A stretch of DNA of 64,000 nucleotides, taken from assembly GCA_036852015.1 (NCBI GenBank), contig JAANDG010000235.1, positions 124,001 through 188,000 of the forward strand, written 5' to 3'. Below are positions 47,861 through 57,912 of this stretch, in pieces; the stretch's first letter is position 1; every line of letters begins with the position of its first letter. Both the position numbers and the translations under genes were made by a program. Source of the stretch: Pelodera strongyloides. Taxonomy: Eukaryota; Nematoda; Chromadorea; Rhabditida; Rhabditidae. The notes beneath the pieces are model-generated. The model saw only the letters and a list, made by a program, of their open reading frames with translations, did not search any database and was not told the origin of the DNA.

Positions 47861-49913
47861 TCACCCGAGAGTGGTCTGCTCGACTGGCTCAATAACTTCA
47901 GGGGCCAAGTGGACTGCATTATAAGCGTGGGCTTCAGTAGGTTGAGCCATCTTCTGAGCGACATCCTTGGCTTGCGCTCGAGCAGCTTGCATCACAAGGG
48001 CACCCTTTGCAAAGTATTCATTTGCGGCATCCTCATTGTGCATGCACCTGAAAAGATGGGAATTTAGCAAGTTACATGGCTGCCATCAAATTAGCGTCAA
48101 GGACACTGAGATATCATTTAGTTAATTAGCAATACCGTAATACAAACTAGGATAACCGATCTATTGTTTAATTGGTAGAACACTTGCCTGCGCTTGTTCT
48201 CATTGTGAGAAACTTGTGTAGATGGGGCACCATATGGGCCGGGTGAAGGAACAACGGTGGCAAGGGCGACAGCGAGAACATCACTGGCATGTTCAATGGA
48301 GTAAGCGGGCACATCAGCCGCGGAAGCATGGGTGGTCTGCGGGACTGGAGCCCCAGTGGCGTGCTTAATAGTAGAGTATCCGGAAGCAGCAGGCATATCC
48401 GAAAAGGGAGCTTCAGTAGTTTGCTCAACGGGAGCCTCAGTGGCATGCTCAATGGTAGACTATCCGGGTGCGGCCGGAGCGCGAGTAGCCTACAACATAA
48501 ATTTCAATTAGATGATTAGAAATAGGAATCCTTTGTTAGGCAGCAAGACACGAGACGACACTGAGTGACACTTGAAATTTAACGTAAACCATGTTGCACA
48601 ACTCATCCAACTTATTATTTATAAAGCATAAATTAGTCTAAATACCTCAGCAGCTGGAGCCTCCGTGGGGTGCAGAATCGTGGAGTATCCAGAAGCAGCG
48701 GGCACATCAGCAGCGGAAGCCTCTGTAGTTTGCTCAATGAGAGCCTCAGTGGCGTGCTCTATACTGACATATCCTGAGGCAGAGGCGTATGTGATCTAGA
48801 ACATAAATTATAATTAGGAGTTTAAATAGGTACCCTTCATTTACTAGAAAGTTAAACCGGCTTCAGCGAGGGCTTCGGAATATCTTAGTCTAAATATAAT
48901 CAATTAAACGCAAATAATATTTAAAAAACATACGGGAATATCAGCAGCAACATTCTGGTTTGTCTAATCCACGGGAGCCTCAGTGGCGTGCTCATATCCG
49001 GGAGGAGGCGGGGACTTCAGCAGCGGAAGTGGTTGCTCAATGGGACCCTCAGTAGCATACTCAATAGCTGAGTGTCCAGAACCAGTGGGCATACCTGCAG
49101 CAGGAGCTTCTTCATCGCGGACAGTTTCCATGTCAGGGGCAGATGCAAACGGGGCATACTCTATCAGAGGACTGGCTTGATCAAGAACCTCTGTAGGGAC
49201 GATTCAGAGATGGACTGCACGGGTGAATGGTCTCCTGAAATGGTAAACGTACATTATATGAAAAAAGAATAAAGATTAAAAAAGCTTGTTTTCTAAAAAA
49301 AATGATGTGTTTTCTCTACTCTAACAAGATCATGATGGTTAGTGCATTCAAAACATAAAGTTATCTGCTTTTTAATAATGCACAAAAGCATTCGGAAACA
49401 ACACTAAGAGAGTAGGAAGATCCAGAACAGGGGCTTTTCTGTCCGCCACTACACGCTTCCGGCGCAAATCCTTTCTTCCGAAACTGCTTGCTCTCCACAA
49501 CTTCAGTCTACCTGGGTTAGGCTTACAAATTTGATGCATGCAGCTAGGTTTCAAAAGTCAATCAAAGTAATATTACCTAGTCAACACTGTAGCGTGGGTG
49601 GGCCAAATCCTGGATACTTGGGTCTTCGAGTAGATGTCCAGCTCCATATGCAAAGCCTCCTTCTGGATAGTATCTGCCGCTGGGAGCTTGTTGTCAGGAG
49701 TTACCAGATCAGATCTGACAACATGTCGGGCAGGGTGTGCAGGTAGGGCAACTGGAAGTTAGGAACAATTAGTCATGCCTAATCAAGTACTAGGCAAACG
49801 CACAGATCGTATCAGAATTCAAGCAAGTACAGAGCTTGAAAGAAGAAAAACTCACAAGTGGAAGTCGCCAATAGAGCAAAACAAACGACAACAGCTCCTT
49901 TTGAGGTGCCCAT
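47861..49913 (-). pseudogene. Secreted Ala/Thr/Glu-rich repeat protein, six exons with three in-frame stops
   Basis: Exons (minus strand): 49856-49913, 49577-49751, 48934-49234, 48646-48795, 48188-48489, 47861-48047. All five junctions keep phase and sum to exactly 391 codons including the TGA stop. The ATG lies one base after a ttatatttcag acceptor. Residues 1-21 (MGTSKGAVVVCFALLATSTF) are a signal peptide. After about 60 mature residues come repeats of roughly 25 residues with the pattern A(D/A)VPAASGYSTIEHATEAP(V)EQTTEA, then a non-repeat C-terminal domain rich in Ala and charge (NEDAANEYFAKGALVMQAAR). The fifth exon ends with a GC donor (CAG|gcaagt), and only that choice keeps the phase. 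Three codons are stops: TGA early in exon 3 (CTC TGA ATC), TAG late in exon 3 (GAT TAG ACA) and TAG early in exon 5 (GGA TAG TCT, where the other repeats have a Tyr codon). It is a recent pseudogene, a null allele, or an error-bearing assembly. It resembles nematode surface or mucin-like proteins only in composition. Confidence 0.8.
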
Positions 49914-49914
49914 C

Positions 49915-50565
49915 CTGAAATATAAGACTAAATTTAGTGGATAAAAAACGGGCCAGTTCAACAAAACGCTTTAGAAAGAGAGTTTGTGCATGAAGAGACA
50001 GCGTGAAAGAGACTGTAAGGCCAGAACTAAGAACATCCATAACAAGTAAGCAGCCTAAGCCTCGAAGTTCAGCGACAAAATGTGGCAAGTATTAGCTGAA
50101 AATGAGGTTAATAATGGAGATCAAGAGAAAGTCAGGCAGAATTACTATAAAAAAGATAACCTGAACTAATTGTCTGTTCAAGAAGTAAGTAGCGTTATAT
50201 GTTGTAAACAAACTGAAGGGACGTGAGTTTCATCCCTCTTAGACAACCTAATTTCGGGCAAAAATTCGTCCATAATTTGTATTTTTCATTCCCAAAATAA
50301 ATGCAATTGCCTCACCGACCAATGATCATGCATGCAATTGCCCTATGCCCCGGGCCATGGCGGTATGAAATTCGTCAAAAAATCAAACAACAAACAAAAA
50401 TTACTGACCAAATTGTGATCAGCTACAATTCAACGAATGATCAGGGAAAAGTTTTTTTCAAGGTAAAATTTGAAGACAAAAAATGAAGGTAAGATTATCA
50501 GCAACGCTAAAATTGTGATGCTCCAGAATATAGACGGTCACAAAGTAGTTTTCATGGTTGGATGA
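49915..50565. other. Intergenic between divergent genes
   Basis: No confident gene. A 61-codon plus-strand frame at 50301-50486 ends near a possible donor (TTCAAG|gtaaaa) and could be an upstream exon of the next gene, but the phase cannot be established. Confidence 0.35.
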
Positions 50566-50913
50566 ACAAGGCATCCGGCAACCGAATACCGTCTATTTAG
50601 CGACCACTTTTACGACTACGTTGTTAGGAACCGTCGCCAAATGGTTACTTCTTTTGGTTTCATTCAAAAACCTTTATTGTTTGTGGAGACGAAAGTGAGT
50701 ATTTAGAAATGAAAAAAGGAGCTGGAATTTCCAGCAGGATTAAGGCAGAACAAAGCATACCATGTTGAGGCTTCGAACGATCGTCATTTTGCTTTTCTTT
50801 AGGTTAGGAGAGAGTACAACACGGCTGGCGACAGCGTGGAGCTAGTAGATTTGTGCAGTGCTATTATTACGTTACCAGCCGTGATTTTATGTTGTCGTTT
50901 AACGCCAAGCTGA
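50566..50913 (+). CDS. Two-exon C-terminal fragment, unknown protein
   Basis: The frame 50566-50694 is open to the donor GAAA|gtgagt and continues in phase 0 after tttctttag at 50803 to a TGA at 50911-50913. Landmarks are HPATEYRLFSDHFYDYVV and MVTSFGFIQKPLLFVETK, then VRREYNTAGDS and a hydrophobic cysteine-containing end. The 108-bp intron and matching phases support a real pair of exons. The 5' end is not found. No family recognised. Confidence 0.4.
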
Positions 50914-51573
50914 CTCTTTTGAGGATGATAAACATTTGTAAAGCAGGTCAATAAAGAAACACTTGATCGAGATTACTAAACAACGAATCGGTCGAAAAAA
51001 AAAAGAAATTTAGTGAACTACTGATGAAAATTATTCTTCTTACCAGACATGTGTTTTGTTTCTAAAGAAAGTAAGTAATTTGTATGCCACAAGTTACTAT
51101 ATTCATCAATAAAGCTAAGTTCAATAAAAATGAAAAATTAAATTCACGCTTTAATACGTTCTTCCTGTGGACATTATACGGTAGTTTTTCTCAGGAGCTT
51201 TTAAGTTGTGTGATTTTTTTACCAAGGAAACTTGTCGTCAACGGAAAGCGCGTACTGTATGAATTACAATAGATTTGCAGGACTGGCTTTCAATACTCTT
51301 CAATCCCAGTCAGTCATGTACATCTAAGAAATAATCCTCAAGAGTGTTGTTCTGTGCCAAAAATGATCGTTCAGTGAGTATTTCATGTAACTACTTTCAT
51401 TTTCCAACAAGAAAAATAATGTAAACATATAATTTTACATTGCTGAACTTGATTTAACGTACATCTTTATAATGAATACATTGAACGGTAGAAATGATTA
51501 CATCTGAATCTGGCAATATGGATCATTTTTATGTGTAAATGAACATAGTTAGAGAAATGATGACAATAAGATG
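50914..51573. other. Intergenic
   Basis: AT-rich sequence with no supported gene; a short plus-strand frame (51084-51272) has no features. Confidence 0.45.
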
Positions 51574-51578
51574 TTTAT

Positions 51579-53510
51579 TCAGCGTTTATGATTGAACTCA
51601 ACTTGAGAGAAGCAGCTTAAATAAACTGATGATTCCGTCTCTCTGGAACCAAACACGCTGAAGGCATCGCTGTAGGGTACGCTGGCCCACTGTGACTGGA
51701 TAGTAACGTGGTGGTTGTTGCGATCCTGCAGACGCTGCCAGGGGTGGCGGCGCCCACGGCCTCGGTAAGATCAAGCCCTCCGCAGAGACAGGTCATGCAC
51801 CGTGTCACTCTGAAATGCATATTGTAACAGGTTTATGTTCATTAATCACGTAAACCTGCATCACCTAAGCACACGGAAATAAGCTACAGCACAGTCTAGC
51901 TAAAATACAATAAAATACAAAATTCACCATTTTAAGATTGTCCTCAATGTGCATATTTCTTCGGGTCATTCAGTCTCCCTGGAGAACTCTGAACCTGACC
52001 CGCACGGTGCACCGCAGACTTTCCCGCATGGTGCGGGTTTGCAGGACCGCACATGCGGGAAAGTCTGCGGTGCACCGTGCGGATATGTCTGCAGGGGGAA
52101 AAAATTCGAAAAATAATTTAATGCTTGTTTATTGTGTAATTTAGCATATTACATATGTGTCATGTAGAACACTTCACATAACATATATTCTATGAATAAA
52201 GCCTCATAAGATATAAGCACATGGGTGGAATTGAACCCTGACCACTCATCTGTAGTCAGCGCCTTCAACCACTCAGCCATAACCGCACATGTGGCAAAAG
52301 GACGGAAAGGCGGAGACGTCTCTCCGCTGGCAGTCATTTCGACTATGTCCTAAGCGTTTTTGGGAGGCAACTTTTTTGCGTGGCGGGTTTGTCTGCAGGA
52401 AACCATGCGGGTATGTCTGCGGGAAAGTCTGCGGGTATGTCTGCGGGACAGTCTGCGCCTAGCGGTTATGTCTGCGGGAAAGTCTGCCGCATGGTTGGGC
52501 GAACAAAAGTGTCGCAATGTGTAATTTCAGCGAGTTTCCGCATGATGGCAGAGTATGCGGGAAAGTATGCGGGAAAGTCTGCAGCTCTGCGGGAAAGTCT
52601 GCGCGCACGCCACACCATGCGGGAAAGTATGCACGCACGCCCAAAACGTGCGGGAAAGTATGCGCCGCACTATGCGCCCCAGAACGTAGTAAAACGAGGC
52701 CCGTGTGGACGTTATGCCACTGGTTGGCATTGAGGTCCTTGTTGCCGTACACATCTCCGGATTGGAAGACACTGCGAGGGGTGGCGAAGAGCAGAGTATC
52801 CCTGAGAACGTACACTCCGCAAGGATAGTCCAAACAAAGTGTCACTCTGAAATGCACATTGTAACAGGTTTATGTTTACTGAAAACGAAGTTCAATGTCA
52901 CCCAAAATGTACACGGAAATAGTAAATCATAGCGGAACTAAACTACAATAAAAATACAACAATATCCCTACTAATGGCAAGATAACAAAGACACTTCCAT
53001 ACAAGAAATGTTCATCTCTTATATTTTCTCACATCGTAATGGAGAATAATCGTAGCTTTCAGTATGAAACATTGCATATAAAAACATATTTTTCAGTATT
53101 GGAAGGGCACGCATTGCCTGGTGGAAAACAGCTCAAAAACAGAAACGTGCACAAACCTTGATTTTCCCTTATCGCTCTTCTACTCTTGATGAGATCACCA
53201 CGCTCCCAGGCGATCACAGCATACATGGCTCCTTGGGGTGGGTTCAGTGCTGTGCAGCAGTTGAGCTTCAAATAGATGTGGCGTTCACGGCGTGGCTGAG
53301 AAACCAGAACGGCAGAGATGCTCATCATTGTACCAGCTGTAAATAACGGATGTTAGGGAAGCCTGCCAGAAAAAGATTGTAATAACCGTTTATGATTAAA
53401 AATAACGCACCGCCTTCTGGAAAAAATGGCAACGGCAACGTTGACTCCTTCCTAGTGTAGGGATCCCTCGACAAGCATTTCATGCAGCAAGGCTGCCACG
53501 TCACGAAATT
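51579..53510 (-). CDS. Unidentified multi-exon gene (partial model)
   Basis: Minus-strand exons in consistent phase: 53411-53510 (NFVTWQPCCMKCLSRDPYTR), then 53157-53336 (SQPRRERHIYLKLNCC, GAMYAVIAWERGDLIK), then from 52844 downward (LCLDYPCGVYVLRD, FQSGDVYGNKDLNANQWHN). A plausible last exon is 51579-51725, open for 48 codons (HVTIQSQWASVPYSDAFSVF) with TGA at 51579-51581 overlapping an AATAAA signal. The start, the donor of the third exon and its link to the last exon are unresolved. The interval between them is filled by minisatellite and hairpin repeats. The segment at about 51730-51840 is a diverged duplicate of the third exon's start (shared tgcatttcagagtgacac). The model is cysteine-rich, with no signal peptide found. 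Family not recognised. Confidence 0.45.
52000..52082. other. Long perfect hairpin
   Basis: Two exact 30-bp arms (52000-52029 and 52053-52082) flank 23 nt. Inside the loop GTGCGG (52031-52036) pairs with CCGCAC (52047-52052), leaving a one-base bulge and a 10-nt loop. The arms contain the gcgggaaagtctgcgg words of the adjacent minisatellite family, so the hairpin is probably an inverted pair of repeat units. Confidence 0.85.
52219..52288 (-). pseudogene. tRNA-like sequence (degenerate)
   Basis: Minus strand: A box TGGCTGAGTGG and B box GGTTCAATTCC match consensus, but the T and acceptor stems do not close and the anticodon stem is weak around ctacaga. It is a tRNA-derived relic or SINE head. 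Confidence 0.5.
52380..52690 (+). repeat. G-rich minisatellite, TGCGGGAAAGT family (second locus)
   Basis: About a dozen copies of (t)ctgcggg(t/a)atgt and tgcgggaaagt(a/c)tgcg words. Same family and orientation as 1442-1690. Both loci also contain a tttc(a/g)g(c/a)ga spacer with a nearby gggcga block. Confidence 0.85.
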
Positions 53511-54480
53511 CTGCAGTTAACGGTTCATTGTGGAACACCGTTCTCGAATGGAATCAACATTTTCTCAATATACGAACATCTGGAAATATGGTTTTGTTAG
53601 AAACGATCACCAACATTTACCTAATATCATCTTTATAATACAAAAACTCTCACCTAAGGTCTCCACAATATTGTCTCCACATTCGATTTCCGGGAGTTGA
53701 GAGCTGGTCCCTGACCCAAATTTCCACCTCTGATCTTCCTTCCATATATAATGGAATGATAGACAATGGGCGGGTTCTAAATCAATTTGATAAACATAAA
53801 CACAATACTGATTTGTACAAAATGAAACTGAAATCAGAATGTGTGTGAAAAGAAGAATATTGCAATGTTTTCTTTTGAAAAATTGATAGCAGCTCAGGAA
53901 ACAAAGCGACATGAAAAATGGATGAAACAAGTTTGATGCAAAGGAAATATCCATTTCACACTATTGCTTGAGTTCAGTTCAAATCCTGAAATCAAGAAAA
54001 ACTCAAAAGAAGAGACAAACATACAAAATGTTCTTTTGAAAGACAGGGCGAAAAATCTTTAAAGAAAATAAGCACAGCAAAACATTGTATAAAAGGAAAC
54101 TACGGAAATTGCAAAAGACATAACACAGAACTCGGCCAAACGGTTGCCCGTGCATATGGGACAGTCCCACTACACCACCTCATCGATAAACCCACACAGA
54201 CCAATTGCCCGACGCAATTACATCCGTGCCAAGAATGAATCTGTCGTTCCAAGATTATTTAAATCACTCATTGGAACTTTGCCAGGTGAACTATACAAAC
54301 TACAATTATCGACGACACTCACTACTCTGATCCTCCAATGAATGATGTTTTAAAAGGAATATTCATGCTAATTTTAATTTAAAGCTTTTTATACCGTATC
54401 TGGTATTTGATTATGGGTTTTCAATCGGTTTATATCAAAAATTCTCAACTGATTTTGCCTTCATCTAATTTGTGAAGAAA
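53511..54480. other. Possible 5' part of the 51.6-53.5 kb gene, otherwise intergenic
   Basis: On the minus strand 53662-53781 lies between a ttag acceptor and a TTAG|gtgaga donor, with two open frames, but neither joins the next exon in phase without a stop. A 65-codon plus frame at 54144-54341 has no features. Confidence 0.35.
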
Positions 54481-54484
54481 AAAA

Positions 54485-57400
54485 TATTCGGCCGGAGCAT
54501 TTGGATCCGAGAAGTGGGGATCCCGTTGCCGGTTATTTTGGAGAAACGTGATTCCGATCTTCTGTGCTTGTTTTTGTAACTTTCCATATCATTCCCTTGG
54601 CTTGGCTCCTGAGACACTGTTGAATGAATGCAGTGTTTAGTAAATGAGCTATGCTTCCACTAAGGAGCCATTCACACACTATCACAACTTTTTATTCAAC
54701 CTAGCCCTTTTCCTTTCCTTTCAGGAACTTGCAAGTCCGTTCACACGATTCAGATTTTCACATGCTTGTAATTAATGCCTTGAAATTACGGTTTCCATGT
54801 ACTATTTTTTTTTTGCAGAATGCTTTCATCTTGCAGCCAACTAAGCTAAGTTCGAATTAGTTTCCCACTTCACTGGACCAAATATTGTTATTGAGTGAAA
54901 GGTACTGCTCAACTTGCTAACCGAACGGATTTCTTTATGTCATGTTTGTGCTATGAAAACAAAATCTATCCGCCAGTTGATATATAACTCATGAACATTT
55001 GTCGTACTGTATTTCCTAGCAGCAATTCAAACAAAAAATTCTCAACTGATTTTTCTTCAGCGTAATCGCTGGGTTTTCTTTTACTGACTTTCTGAGGCGA
55101 ATGTTGGTCGGCTTGGTGGAACTTTATTGAAGTGTGTTAAAAAAATTCACAAAATTTGAAACCCAGTTTATTAGTCCGTCCTCTTTCATTTATACTGCAA
55201 AAACTTGATCTGTGTTTGAATGGACAACTCGCACCTGTCGCATTTCTCTCACTAATTTTTGTATGTTCTTCAAAGTTTTATATCCACGATTATATTATGA
55301 TCCTGCATAAATAATAAATAATTATATTATGATCCTGCATAGTCCGCGATATAAAGTGTCATTATTGAACCTTAGATTAATTATTCAGAGGCATGTATCG
55401 TTTACTTTTTGCGTTTTCTTTGAAAATTGTCTATGTCGAGACAGCCTGCTGTTGTGCTCAATGTATAATTGCCATTCGTTTTTAATATCCAACTACATTG
55501 TTATTATTTTCAGTTTTCAACCTTGGAGTCGTGAACTTCTCAGTGACTGTCGACCGGAGCACGATCAAGCTCACAGTTGTTCCCTGATCATCAAGCTATG
55601 ATCCAGACAGGTGGAAGCCCGGAAGTGTCGGGCTCCTGTTGCCGCTGTTGCCGACTAATTCGGAGAAAAATTATTCCGCGCTTCTGCGCTTGTTTCTGTG
55701 GTGATCCAACTCATTGGGTTGTCTTCATAGCTGACTTTATGTTTCATTCAACCTAGCCATTTACGTTAATACGATTCACGATTTTCATATTTTTTGATTT
55801 TGCCTCGTTTACAATGCCTGGAAATTACGGTTTCCCCATACTGTTTTTTTTTTGGTTTGCAAATCCTTTCATCTTGCAGCAAAGCTAAATGCCAGCGGTT
55901 GCAACATAGTGCTCGTGATTTTGAATGTCCTATTCTGATTTCACTAATCTTGCTTAACAAACATTTTCACATATCGCATTTGTATGCTCTAAAACAGTTT
56001 CTAGAGGTTACTTCCTCCTTTTAACAAGGTGTTTCCTATTGTTGAAACTTCCCAAGCTCAGAAAAAAGGATGCGCCATTTGATATATGCTAATTTTCAAT
56101 GTCTTGAATTTCCAAGTTGATGAAGATCTTCTCAAACAACTTTTCTTTTCCCAAGAGGTAGCCAACCAACGACGTCTGCGTTGTAGTTTGTTGTGTAGTT
56201 TGTTAGCATATTGGTCATACAAACGGCCTTGCTCGTTATATGTACAACTTACGTTAAAAAGTTTCACTAAAATATAAGTATGTAAAATAGTACTTGCACA
56301 CTGCACACTGTGTGTGTGGAAATGGAAGGAGCTTGGTGGGCCCCCAGAATCACAACTCTATAGTTATACTGATTTTACTATACTGCATATTTGCTGTCAC
56401 ATCATGATATGTATGTGGATCTATGATTCTAAACTTATGTGATCACTTTGCTGGAAATATGACAGCTTTAAGTACTATTTGTAAGCAATTTTTTTCGTCC
56501 CTATTCCTCATACCAAGTCTCTAGTTTTCAGCAATCCTTTGACCATTCTTTCTCGGCTTGTTTCTGATGATACTCTTCATTTTTATTCTGTAACACCGTT
56601 CGCCTGATACTACTTTTATTGTTAGTGTAAGTTTTATGCAACACAATCCTTTTTCGGTTCCAGCCCCCCCCCCCCCCCCCACATTGCTTGTTTTGATCCC
56701 GACAAGATGAAGCCCAGAAGGTTCGGGCTCTCGTTGCCGACAATTTCGGAGAAACATGATTCCACGCTTCTGCACTTGTTTCTGCGGTGATCCAAATCAT
56801 TCGGTTGTCTTCACATCAACTTTTTGTTTCATTCAACCCAGCCACTTCCTTCGTTTCAAAGCTTGCACCTCCGTTCATACAATTCACGTTGTTTGTAATT
56901 CTGCCTCGTTTACAATGCCTTAACATATATCACGGTTAACATATGCTATTTTTTGTTTGCAAAATCCTTTCATATTGCAGCAAAGCTCAATTCTAGCGGA
57001 TTCGTTTGCCACTTTCGGGACTAAGTAGAGATGTGTTCTACAAGCTGCCGGTTGATATTGAATGTTCTTGTCCTTTCGTCATTTCTTGCTTTATATCACT
57101 GATTTGTGTTAAAAATGAAAACATAGCCTCCAATTGGCGAAGTGACCATGGAAGCCCGTTCTCCTGTAGTTCACGCAGCATTATACGATTCGCTCAACGT
57201 TACCCGTAGCTGAAAGTTTGAAATCCTTCGCTATCCGTATGTTGGTTCGTAGTGGTGGAATGCCCTTCCACAGAAAGCGTACCACCTTTTATCCATTTCT
57301 TCCTTTTGCAAACCGTTTAATCATGGATTGACCGTGTTCGCATCTGCCTTCTTTCTTTCACTATTTTTTATTATGATCTTGAATTCTTGTGTCTTTAACG

Positions 57401-57600
57401 AACCTATTCACTTTCAGGACATCGCTTTTTGACCCATTTTGCACTACTCAGGTCATGCATTTCTTTGTTTCTTACTTTGACTTTCCCGCGTTTGTTTGTG
57501 AAACATTGTTAGGAATACGTCTAAAGATTTTTATTTCAGTGAAGACTCAAGCTGGGAATTGAGATTTGGTTGTGCCCGAAAGCCATCAATTTAAAGTAAG
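54485..57600 (+). repeat. Three diverged tandem copies of a 1.1-kb segment
   Basis: Copies begin near 54485, 55595 and 56695. Shared landmarks in order are cggagaaa(c/a)(a/g)tgattcc-type, ttctg(t/c)(g/a)cttgttt, gtttcattcaac(c)(t/c)agcc, aatgcct(t/g)(g/a)aa and (a/t)tcctttcat(c/a)ttgcagc. No frame is conserved clearly in all three. Each copy contains poly-T followed by ttgcag, a possible acceptor. The poly-C run at 56663-56680 lies within the end of copy 2. Confidence 0.8.
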
Positions 57601-57912
57601 TTCATTTTTCACTTAATAACTTTTAATAACTCTTTGTTTCGTTATAGTTCTTTTTATTCGTTTGTACCGTTTTGAATCTTTGAACCCTAAATATTCTGTC
57701 TAACGAATAATGCTCGTTTTTTTATCCCGAGGTTCTATTCTTTTCTCCTTTTTTCTTTTTATACACCTCAAGTATGAAAAAACAATGTAATAGACATTAT
57801 CGAAAGGCTACGCCCTGCTATTTCAATTATTTCAACAACTTGTAGGTCGGCAAAACACCAAATAAATAAATGATAAATGAGTGAGTGATGCAACATTAAT
57901 TCTTCTTCAGGA

